From positions 1-5,709 of the forward strand of contig JAPLGY010000702.1 of the NCBI GenBank assembly GCA_026389955.1: 5,709 nt of DNA. The letters run 5' to 3'. The stretch's first letter is position 1. Every line of letters starts with the position of its first letter. A model generated the notes under the pieces. It saw only the letters and a list, made by a program, of their open reading frames with translations. It had not been told where the DNA came from and searched no databases. Below, in pieces: positions 1-5,662 of this stretch. The position numbers were made by a program, and so were the translations under genes. This DNA is from Caldilinea sp. GTDB lineage: Bacteria; Chloroflexota; Anaerolineae; Caldilineales; Caldilineaceae.

Positions 1-1359
1 GCGCTGGTTCATGCTCAGCTGTGCCTGGCCGCCGAAGATCTTGCCCCAGTAGGAGCCGGCATCCTGGGCGTCCAGGGTCACCGCAAAGCCGACCGCTTCC
101 AGGTCCCCTTTGATCAGTTCGGCCATCTGTGGCCAGAAGCGATTGCTCTCGTAGGTGAAGGTGAGCGGGATCGGGGTGGTCAGGCCGCTTGCAGCGATGT
201 GTTCCTGGGCTTTGGCCAGATCCTGTCTGCTGATCTCCTTGCCGGAAGGGTCGAAGCCCAGCTCGGTCGGGCCGACCAGCGTGGCCGGTTCCTCTCCCAG
301 CCCGTAGAGCACAGCCTCGATCAGATTTTCGCGATTGACGGCGTAGTTGATCGCCTTGCGCACATCCTTGTTGTCGGTCGGTGCGTTGAGCATGCAGCAG
401 GCCAGGAAGAGGTCGACCACCGGCTCGCCGGCCACCACTTTTTTATTGGCATCCTGCTGCAGGCGTGGGATGGCCGAGGAGGGGGGGTAGGGTGCGAAAT
501 TGACCTCGCCGGCCTCGATGGCCGAGAGCATGGCGCCTTCGTCCGGGTAGCCGCGGATCACGATTTCGTCGAGGTAGGGGCGGCCCAGGTAGTAATTTTC
601 GAAGGCGACGAGCTGTGCTTCGGCGCCGGGGGTGAACTTTTCCAGCTTGAAGGGGCCGGCGCTGACCAGATTGGTGGCGATCCCCTGCTGGAGCTCGTCG
701 AGCGCCTTGGTGCTGATGATCACGGCTGAGGGGTGGAAGAGGCGGTAGAGGTAGGTGGCGTCGGGGGCCTCCAGCTCGACCACGACGGTCATCTCGTCGG
801 CGGCTGTAATGTTTTTGCGCCCAGTGGTGAAGGCGGTGTGCATGTACAGCCCTTCGACGTAGCTGGGGTCGTCGGGGTTGGTCTGGCGGGTCAGGCTGCG
901 CACCACGGCATTGGCGTCGACCGGGGTGCCGTCGTGGAAGCTCATGCCCGGGCGAATGGAGAAGGTGTAGGTCTTGCCATCTTCCGAGAGGGTCCAGGAC
1001 TCGGCGAGGAAGCCTTCGGCCGGGTCAGTCCAGTTGCCGTTCGAGTTGGGGCGGGTCAGATAGCCGGCGATGTTGTCGACGATATTGATGATCCCGAAGC
1101 CGTTCCAGAGGCCCGGTTCGAGCGATTCGCCGATCGCCTCAGCGGCGAAGACCAGCCGCCCGCCGGTTTGGGGGGGGACCGCTTCGCCGGCTGCGGGGGC
1201 GGCTGCGGGGGCGGCTGCGGGGGCGGCACAGCTGGCGGTGAGCTGCGCCATTGCCAGCATCCCTGCAAAGCCCGCCGTGCTCTGCAGGAACCGGCGCCTT
1301 GTCAGCAAGGCCTCCTGCACTGCTTTCAGATACTTTTCGTGGTCACGTTTTGTACTCAT
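1..1359 (-). CDS. ABC transporter substrate-binding lipoprotein, family 5 (peptide/nickel DppA/OppA type), partial
   Basis: The frame is open from the ATG at 1359 to the left edge (453 codons), so the C-terminus, probably 60-150 residues, is missing. The N-terminus has a charged 20-residue lead, RRRFLQ (21-26, twin-arginine type), a hydrophobic stretch, and a lipobox LTASC with C44 as the predicted lipidated residue. An Ala/Pro linker encoded by a tandem repeat follows. The mature part shows family 5 hallmarks: AESWTLSEDGKTYTFSIRPG (119-138), FHDGTPVDANAVVRSL (141-156), SAGPFKLEKF, DVRKAINYAVNRENLIEAVL and later the paired segment with TFTYES. This predicts an extracytoplasmic membrane-anchored receptor that delivers a solute to an ABC permease, likely encoded further left. 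Family 5 proteins bind oligopeptides, but also opines, glutathione, nickel chelates and sugars, so the ligand is open. A strong ribosome binding site precedes it. Confidence 0.92.
   Translation of the reverse strand, partial: MSTKRDHEKYLKAVQEALLTRRRFLQSTAGFAGMLAMAQLTASCAAPAAAPAAAPAAGEAVPPQTGGRLVFAAEAIGESLEPGLWNGFGIINIVDNIAGYLTRPNSNGNWTDPAEGFLAESWTLSEDGKTYTFSIRPGMSFHDGTPVDANAVVRSLTRQTNPDDPSYVEGLYMHTAFTTGRKNITAADEMTVVVELEAPDATYLYRLFHPSAVIISTKALDELQQGIATNLVSAGPFKLEKFTPGAEAQLVAFENYYLGRPYLDEIVIRGYPDEGAMLSAIEAGEVNFAPYPPSSAIPRLQQDANKKVVAGEPVVDLFLACCMLNAPTDNKDVRKAINYAVNRENLIEAVLYGLGEEPATLVGPTELGFDPSGKEISRQDLAKAQEHIAASGLTTPIPLTFTYESNRFWPQMAELIKGDLEAVGFAVTLDAQDAGSYWGKIFGGQAQLSMNQR
1189..1227. repeat. 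12-base tandem repeat (3.25 copies) encoding an Ala-Ala-Ala-Pro linker
   Basis: The unit GGCTGCGGGGGC (plus strand) occurs three times without change at 1189-1200, 1201-1212 and 1213-1224, then a partial GGC. In the binding-protein frame it encodes the (PAAA)n spacer immediately after the lipidated cysteine, a flexible tether between membrane anchor and ligand-binding domain. The length is a multiple of 3, so copy-number slippage changes only linker length. Confidence 0.85.
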
Positions 1360-1440
1360 TGGGTGGTCTCCTTACAAAACCAGAAACTTCGGTCGATGAT
1401 AGATGCGGATCCTCTTAGAAAACAGACGACCCGCCGGGGT
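1360..1440 (-). other. 81-base intergenic leader of the binding-protein gene
   Basis: This is the only sizeable non-coding gap in the window. It holds most of the small hairpin next to the isomerase stop, a moderately AT-richer middle, and the strong ribosome binding site of the binding-protein gene. A TATCAT hexamer (minus strand, about 1396-1401) could serve as a -10 element, but there is no convincing -35 at 16-18 bases. No operator-like inverted repeat was seen. Confidence 0.45.
1368..1374 (-). promoter_or_regulatory. Strong ribosome binding site of the substrate-binding protein gene
   Basis: TAAGGAG on the minus strand, 8 bases before the ATG at 1359, near-ideal in match and spacing. 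It fixes the start of the binding-protein gene and fits the need for binding proteins to be made in excess over the other operon products. Confidence 0.8.
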
Positions 1441-1441
1441 C
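1428..1441 (-). terminator. Small GC-rich hairpin just after the isomerase stop (possible weak terminator or attenuator)
   Basis: On the minus strand GACCC-CGGC-GGGTC forms a 5-base-pair stem with a 4-base loop, starting at the isomerase stop codon and followed by GTCTGTTTTCT. The stem is short and the T tract interrupted, so complete termination is doubtful. Partial termination or 3'-end protection before the binding-protein gene is possible. Confidence 0.25.
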
Positions 1442-2244
1442 TAAGCAGCTTGCACAACAGCGGCGCTGTGGGAGAGCTGCTCGATGCAGCTGCCCAGTGC
1501 AGCGACAAAATCGCCTTCGACGGCGCATTCAAAACTGTACCAGCCGTCGTACCTGGCACGTTGCAAAGTGTGCAGGGCGGCAGTGAAATCGATGTGGCCC
1601 TGGCCGGGCAGGCGGCGGTTGTTGTCGGCCAGGTGGACATGGCGCAGCCAAGGGCCGGCCTGTTGCAGGGCGGTGAGCGGTGCGGCCTCCGTGATGTTCA
1701 TGTTGTGGAGATCGGCCACTGCGCCGGTCTGGGCGCCGGTGGTCAGCGTCAGGTGTTGGCAGAGGGGGGTCACCTGTTCGAGTCGTTGCCAGAAACGTCC
1801 TTCGAACTGTGTGATCGGTTCCAGGTAGAGGGGGACGCGGTGGCGTGCGCAGGCCTGGCTGATGGTGAGGGTGGCAGCGGCGACGAGGGCGATTTCGTGG
1901 GGGGGCGGCGCTGGAAAGGGAGGAAAGAGTGGCAGGGGATTTTGGGGCTGGTATTCTGGGGTGATCAGCAGGGCGGCGCCCAGATCGGCGACGGCGGCGG
2001 CGGCCTCTTCGACCCAGCCGAGCGGGCTGGGTTGGTGGAGGGCGAGTCCGCCCAGGATCACGACGGCGGGGGAGAGGTTGGCGGCTGCGGCGGCCTCTTC
2101 GACCTGTTTTCGCCAGTCGGCGAGGGGTGTGGTGGGGAAGAGGAGTGTTTCGAAGCCGCGGCAGCCGGCTGCGGCGATGGCCGCGCACTGTTCGGCCAGG
2201 GTAGAACCGGGGGCTGCGGTGGTCAGGCAGGCAAAGCGCATCAT
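1441..2244 (-). CDS. Xylose-isomerase-like TIM-barrel sugar isomerase/epimerase
   Basis: A 267-residue protein of the AP-endonuclease-2/xylose-isomerase-like TIM-barrel superfamily, whose members (hydroxypyruvate isomerase, tagatose/psicose epimerase, inosose enzymes) use one divalent metal for isomerisation or epimerisation. Seen: barrel strand LYLEPIT with metal-ligand candidate E142, ADLHNMNITEA (D178; where relatives have an HMN motif this protein has NMN, N181), RHVHLADNNRRLPGQGHIDF (H204, then the PGQGHIDF loop typical of the family), and GWYSFECAV (E239). The four candidate ligands are therefore E142, D178, H204 and E239. A proline-rich loop at about 100-115 follows the strand ending ITPEYQ. 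Two consecutive ATG codons (2244 and 2241) are possible starts. The 16-base gap before them carries a run of seven C and no Shine-Dalgarno sequence, so reinitiation after the lipoyl gene is likely. The exact sugar substrate is not predictable; a family-level call is safe. Confidence 0.85.
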   Translation of the reverse strand: MMRFACLTTAAPGSTLAEQCAAIAAAGCRGFETLLFPTTPLADWRKQVEEAAAAANLSPAVVILGGLALHQPSPLGWVEEAAAAVADLGAALLITPEYQPQNPLPLFPPFPAPPPHEIALVAAATLTISQACARHRVPLYLEPITQFEGRFWQRLEQVTPLCQHLTLTTGAQTGAVADLHNMNITEAAPLTALQQAGPWLRHVHLADNNRRLPGQGHIDFTAALHTLQRARYDGWYSFECAVEGDFVAALGSCIEQLSHSAAVVQAA

Positions 2245-2260
2245 GGCAGGTTTGGGGGGG

Positions 2261-2500
2261 TCAGGCGTCGATCTCGGCGATCACCTCGCCGACGGGGGCT
2301 TCGTCGTCGATCTGGAAGTGGAGGGCGGCCACCCGTCCGGAGAGAGGGGATTCGACCTCGGTGTCGACCTTTTCGGTCTGGATGGTGACCAGCGACTCGC
2401 CGGCGGCGATCGGGTCGCCGACCTGTTTATGCCATTGGACGATAATTCCTTCGGTCATGGTCATGCCGAATTTGGGCATGTAGATCGGGTGCAGGGCCAT
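2261..2500 (-). CDS. Free-standing lipoyl-domain protein (E2-like carrier)
   Basis: A complete 79-residue protein consisting of one biotin/lipoyl-attachment fold. It begins MALHPIYMPKFGMTMTEG, the N-terminal strand typical of E2 lipoyl domains. The attachment hairpin is QTEKVDTEVESP with the predicted lipoylated lysine at K44; an E-K-V/D setting is lipoyl-like rather than the MKM of biotin carriers. A second half with LSGRVAALHF and GEVIAEIDA closes the beta sandwich. It lies directly after E1 beta (TGA, 3 bases, ATG) and has a good ribosome binding site. The expected role is to take the acyl or hydroxyethyl group from the E1 pair as a swinging-arm substrate. Normal E2 proteins continue with a peripheral-subunit-binding domain and a catalytic domain of over 200 residues; here the frame stops at a clear TGA and the next gene is unrelated. 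The transacylase and the E3 dehydrogenase must be elsewhere, or the chemistry differs. Confidence 0.88.
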   Translation of the reverse strand: MALHPIYMPKFGMTMTEGIIVQWHKQVGDPIAAGESLVTIQTEKVDTEVESPLSGRVAALHFQIDDEAPVGEVIAEIDA

Positions 2501-2503
2501 GGT

Positions 2504-3493
2504 TCAGTTCCTTTCGAGCAGAGTGGGTGCCATCACGCGGTGGGCGGCGGCGACGATGGCGGCGGGTTGTGGGATCACCATCTTTTCGAGCGTTGGGCTG
2601 AAGGGGATGGGGACGTGGGCGTTGCTGATGCGTTGGACGGGGGCTTTGAGGGCGTAGAAGGCTTTTTCGCTGATGCAGGCGGCCCACTCGCTGGCACCGC
2701 CGCAGACCGGGTAGCTTTCGTCGACGCAGATGCAGCGTCCGGTGCGTTCGACGCTGGCCAGGACGGTCTCTTCGTCCCATGGTTTGAGGGTGCGCAGGTC
2801 GACCACTTCGGCTTCGATGCCGCTTTCGGCCAGTTCGGCTGCGGCTTTGAGGGCGTGGTGGACCATCAGCCCGGCGGCCACGACGGTGAGATCTCGGCCG
2901 GCGCGTTTGATTTCGGCTTTGCCCAGGGGGAGGGTGTACGCTTCGTCGGGCACCTCGCCGCGTTGGCTGCCGAGGGAGAGGTGGTTGAAAAAGATGACGG
3001 GGTTGTCGTCGCGGATGGCGGCTTTGAGCAGCCCTTTGACGTCGTAGGGGGTGCTGGGCATGACGACTTTGATCAAGGGCAGGTTCATAAAGAAGGGGTG
3101 GACCGGCTGGCTGTGGTGGGGGCCGGCGCCGATGCCGCCGCCGTTCTGGGTCATAAAGACGACGGGCAGCCGGGTCTGTCCGCCGAACATATAGCGCATG
3201 GCGGCGGCCTGGTTGGCGATCTGGTCGAAGGCCAGGTAGAGAAAGGTGCCGAACATCAGGTCGACGACCGGGCGCAGCCCGGTGGCGGCGGCGCCGATAC
3301 CGGCGCCGGCGACACCCAGCTCGGAGATGGGGGTGTCGATGACCCGGGCGTCGCCGAACTCGGCGTGCAGCCCGCGTGTGCCGGCGAAGACGCCGAGCCG
3401 GACATCCTCGCCGATCAGGATGACGTGGGGGTCTTGGCGGAGTTCTTCGGCCAGAGCAGCTTGAATGGCAGCGATATAGGTTTTGCGTGGCAT
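2504..3493 (-). CDS. Thiamine-diphosphate-dependent dehydrogenase E1 component, beta subunit (pyruvate/acetoin dehydrogenase type)
   Basis: A 329-residue protein of normal length for E1 beta, the partner that completes the ThDP site at the alpha/beta interface. Seen: the pyrimidine-domain motif LIGEDV (26-31), TPISELG (54-60, E58 at the position that contacts the ThDP aminopyrimidine), FGTFLYLAFDQIANQAA (81-97), GGGIGAGPHHSQ (118-129, the conserved His region), and the C-terminal transketolase domain with VVDLRTLKPWDEETV. GEVPDEAYTLPLGKAEIKR strongly recalls acetoin-dehydrogenase-type beta subunits. Where many homologues have FE before the next segment, this protein reads FFNH (N170), an observed departure of unknown effect. 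The gene starts 2 bases after the E1 alpha stop without an obvious ribosome binding site, so translation is probably coupled. It ends 3 bases before the lipoyl gene. The substrate (pyruvate, a branched 2-oxoacid or acetoin) is not determined. Confidence 0.92.
   Translation of the reverse strand: MPRKTYIAAIQAALAEELRQDPHVILIGEDVRLGVFAGTRGLHAEFGDARVIDTPISELGVAGAGIGAAATGLRPVVDLMFGTFLYLAFDQIANQAAAMRYMFGGQTRLPVVFMTQNGGGIGAGPHHSQPVHPFFMNLPLIKVVMPSTPYDVKGLLKAAIRDDNPVIFFNHLSLGSQRGEVPDEAYTLPLGKAEIKRAGRDLTVVAAGLMVHHALKAAAELAESGIEAEVVDLRTLKPWDEETVLASVERTGRCICVDESYPVCGGASEWAACISEKAFYALKAPVQRISNAHVPIPFSPTLEKMVIPQPAAIVAAAHRVMAPTLLERN
2508..2514 (-). promoter_or_regulatory. Ribosome binding site of the lipoyl-domain gene
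   Basis: AAAGGAA on the minus strand, 7 bases before the ATG at 2500. It overlaps the final codons of E1 beta and is the clearest ribosome binding site inside the E1-lipoyl block, which suggests the small carrier may be translated at a higher rate than its neighbours. Confidence 0.55.
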
Positions 3494-3495
3494 AG

Positions 3496-4464
3496 TTACA
3501 CCCAGGTATCTTCGTAGAGGATGGCTTCGTCGGGCGCCTCGCTGGCACGGGCGAAGGCGACGGCCTCGGTCACGGCCTGGGTGATCTCGTGGTCGAGCGT
3601 CTCCAGGGTTTCGAGGAGGATCAGGCCGCTTTCGGCGATGAAGGTATGCAATTTGAGCAGGGGGTCGTTGTGGCGGGCTGCTGCCAGCTCGTCGGCCAGG
3701 CGGTACTGTTGTCCGCCGAGGAAGGCTTCTTCGCCTTCGGCGTGGCCGCCGCGTCGGTGGGTTTTGGCTTCGATGAGGGTGGGGCCTTCGCCGCGGCGGG
3801 CGCGGGCCACTGCCTCCTGGGCGACGTCGTAGACTGCCAGTGCATCGGTGCCGTCGACGATCACGCCGGGGATACCGTAGCTCTGGGCGCGCAGGGCGAT
3901 GTCGCGGATATTCATGGCCTTGATGGAGGGGGTGAACTCGCCGTACTGGTTGTTTTCGCAGACAAAGAGGACGGGGAGGGTGAGAGCCGAGGCCAGGTTG
4001 AGGGACTCATGGAAGCTGCCTTCGTTGGAGGCGCCGTCGCCAAAAAAGCTGACCGCCACCTGGTCGGTGCCGCGGGTTTTGGCGCTCAGCCCCGCGCCCA
4101 CGGCGATCGGGATCCCGCCCCCTACGATCCCGCAGGCGCCCAGCATGCCGATCGAAAAATCGGCGATATGCATCGAGCCTCCCTTGCCTTTGCAGTAGCC
4201 GGTGCGTTTGCCAAAAAGTTCGGCCATCATGCGCTGCATATCGCCTCCCTTGGCCAGCACGTGGCCGTGGCCGCGGTGTGTGCTCACAATGTAGTCGTCG
4301 TCGCGCAGCAGCGCGCAGATACCGGCACCGACTGCTTCTTCGCCGATGTACAGATGGACAAAGCCTGGCAGCTGTCCTTGGGCGAAGAGGGTGCCGACCT
4401 GTTCCTCGAAACGTCGGATGCGCAGGATACGGGTGTAGAGGTCGAGCAGTTTGTTGGGTTCCAT
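3496..4464 (-). CDS. Thiamine-diphosphate-dependent dehydrogenase E1 component, alpha subunit (pyruvate/acetoin dehydrogenase type)
   Basis: This 322-residue protein is a full-length E1 alpha subunit of the 2-oxoacid/acetoin dehydrogenase family. Such subunits pair with E1 beta to decarboxylate a 2-oxoacid or cleave acetoin on thiamine diphosphate, then pass the C2-type unit to a lipoyl arm. Seen: the N-terminal helix with RIRRFEEQ (16-22), HLYIGEEAVGAG (37-48), THRGHGH (62-68), the GKGGSMH loop (93-99), and the ThDP/Mg motif running from GDGASNEG (142-149) to ENN (170-172), followed by the KTHRRGGH loop (234-241). The close spacing to E1 beta (TAA, 2 bases, ATG) supports an alpha2beta2 enzyme. 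The ATG at 4464 follows a TGA directly (TGAATG) and is where E1 alpha homology begins, but I see no Shine-Dalgarno sequence and the M20 frame reads across it. AcoA, PdhA and BkdA cannot be separated here; the lack of a full E2 argues against naming one. Confidence 0.92.
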   Translation of the reverse strand: MEPNKLLDLYTRILRIRRFEEQVGTLFAQGQLPGFVHLYIGEEAVGAGICALLRDDDYIVSTHRGHGHVLAKGGDMQRMMAELFGKRTGYCKGKGGSMHIADFSIGMLGACGIVGGGIPIAVGAGLSAKTRGTDQVAVSFFGDGASNEGSFHESLNLASALTLPVLFVCENNQYGEFTPSIKAMNIRDIALRAQSYGIPGVIVDGTDALAVYDVAQEAVARARRGEGPTLIEAKTHRRGGHAEGEEAFLGGQQYRLADELAAARHNDPLLKLHTFIAESGLILLETLETLDHEITQAVTEAVAFARASEAPDEAILYEDTWV

Positions 4465-5656
4465 TCACTGCCGTGACGATCTGATGGGTCTCGATGCATT
4501 CGTCCACCATCGGCCAGACCGGGATGAAGCCCGGCCCATATTCGACGCACTCGATGCCGACCCCTTTGAAGTGGCAGGTGTCGGCGGTGGCGCCGATGCG
4601 GTGGCCGGCCCCCACCGCCGGTGGCTTGCCGGTGACGGTGAGGTGGCTCTCGACCACTGCGCGGGCCAGCGGGCTCTCCGGCGCGGTGGCTGGCTGTGCT
4701 GGCATGTTGGGCTGCTGCCCGCTCTGCGGGATGAGCAGCTCGTAGCGGAAGGTGGGGTCGGCTGCGGCCAGCTGGTCGAGCAGCCTTGTCATGTCCTCGC
4801 GCACGCTCTCCTCGCTCATGCCGGGAATGATGCGCAGGTCGAAGGTGAGCGTGGTGGTGTCTTGGAAGTGTTCGAGGTTGCGCACCGCCATGCGCGGGAA
4901 TCCAGGCAGCAGCGGATGCGGTGTAAAGCGCAGCCAGCTGCCGGGCGCGATCGGCTGGTAGGCCGGGCTGAAGGCGTGGATCACCTTGGTGATCTGTTCG
5001 ATCGGGTTGACATAGGGGACGCGGTGTTTGAACTCGCCGATCACCCGCACCTTCCCCTGCACATAGCCGACCGAGATGAGCCCGACGTCGAGGTTGCCCG
5101 CTTCGGTGACGATGCAGCGGTGGGGGCGCAGCCCGCTCTCGATCAGGTGTACGGCGCCGACCCCGCCCCCTGTCTCTGCCACGACGCAGGCGACGACCAG
5201 GTCCCCGCGGCGTTCGAGGCCGGAACGGCGCAGGGCGTCAGCGGCGGACAGAATCGAGGCCACCCCGGCCTTCATGTTGAGGGCGCCCAGCCCGAAAAGC
5301 TTGCCCTCCTCGATCACGCCGCCAAAGGGGTCGTGGCGCCACGCTTCTTCGCGAAAGGGGCGTCCCTGCCAGTCGCTGGTGTCCGTGTGGCCGCAGAGCA
5401 TCAGGCTGGGGGCCTCCCCTGTGCCTTTGAGCATGCCGATCGCCTGGTGGGTGACGCCGGTCGGGTGGTGCGGGAGGTGGGGCAGCGGGACCTCCTGCAG
5501 CGTGACGGCGAAGCCGCGCGCGGCCATCCAATCTGCGATCCAATGGCCGATGCGAGACTCATGCCACAAAAAAGAGGGGATGCGGATCAGCTCCTGGGTC
5601 AGCGAGACGGGCTGTTCTGGGTCCACGTAGGACAAAATTTCTTGCTGCCACTGCAT
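4007..5656 (-). CDS. M20-family metallopeptidase/deacylase (ArgE/DapE-like), divergent; out-of-frame tail over E1 alpha
   Basis: Residues 1 to about 396 form an M20-type amidohydrolase, the cytoplasmic family of acetylornithine deacetylase, succinyl-diaminopimelate desuccinylase and dipeptidases. Seen: GHTDTSDWQG (H90, D92), GLGALNMKAG (117-131 region), VVAETGGG (E161), TEAGN (E185), a lid/dimerisation domain (about 195-300), then EYGPG and WPMVDE (381-386). The usual GxGxxDMKGG aspartate is N127, the second Glu of the EE pair is T162, and the C-terminal His of HTxDE is replaced by P382. As I recall, a divergent M20 subfamily shares these changes. An ATG at 5656 follows AAGGA by 10 bases. Homology ends at HQIVTA, about 12-15 residues short of a normal C-terminal helix. 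The frame then runs about 150 codons through the E1 alpha gene as Arg-rich sequence, stopping at 4007. The natural protein probably ends near 4465, so the tail may reflect a deletion, an assembly indel or a real fusion. The substrate is unknown. Confidence 0.8.
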   Translation of the reverse strand: MQWQQEILSYVDPEQPVSLTQELIRIPSFLWHESRIGHWIADWMAARGFAVTLQEVPLPHLPHHPTGVTHQAIGMLKGTGEAPSLMLCGHTDTSDWQGRPFREEAWRHDPFGGVIEEGKLFGLGALNMKAGVASILSAADALRRSGLERRGDLVVACVVAETGGGVGAVHLIESGLRPHRCIVTEAGNLDVGLISVGYVQGKVRVIGEFKHRVPYVNPIEQITKVIHAFSPAYQPIAPGSWLRFTPHPLLPGFPRMAVRNLEHFQDTTTLTFDLRIIPGMSEESVREDMTRLLDQLAAADPTFRYELLIPQSGQQPNMPAQPATAPESPLARAVVESHLTVTGKPPAVGAGHRIGATADTCHFKGVGIECVEYGPGFIPVWPMVDECIETHQIVTAVNGTQQTARPLHPYPAHPTFRGTGRHPLRPRTAARLCPSVHRRRSSRCRYLRAAARRRLHCEHTPRPRPRAGQGRRYAAHDGRTFWQTHRLLQRQGRLDAYRRFFDRHAGRLRDRRGRDPDRRGRGAERQNPRHRPGGGQLFWRRRLQRRQLP

Positions 5657-5662
5657 GGTTGT

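Noticed and set aside
1380..1420. A sigma-70-like promoter with TATCAT as the -10 element before the binding-protein gene
   Set aside because: The hexamer 17 bases upstream (TGTTTT) is a poor -35 match, and one hexamer alone is expected by chance.
2261..3493. Naming the dehydrogenase genes acoA/acoB or pdhA/pdhB
   Set aside because: Motifs fit several 2-oxoacid and acetoin dehydrogenases, and the full E2 and E3 that would separate them are absent from the window.
733..3517. Long plus-strand open frames, including two of 551 codons (733-2388 and 1862-3517), and a third at 3589-4476
   Set aside because: They lie antisense to well-recognised minus-strand genes, have Gly/Val/Asp-rich low-information translations and show no family motifs. 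They are the usual by-product of high GC with strong third-position bias.
2427..3548. Minus-strand 373-codon frame overlapping E1 beta and the lipoyl gene
   Set aside because: Its translation is Arg/Pro/His-rich with no recognisable motif and is out of frame with the clear E1 beta and lipoyl proteins.
4465..4700. A frameshift inside the M20 gene that would let it end at the TGA just before the E1 alpha ATG
   Set aside because: M20-like sequence (EYGPG, WPMVDE, HQIVTA) continues in the original frame up to about 4468, and the frame holding that TGA shows no M20-like residues upstream. Only an event at the very junction remains possible.
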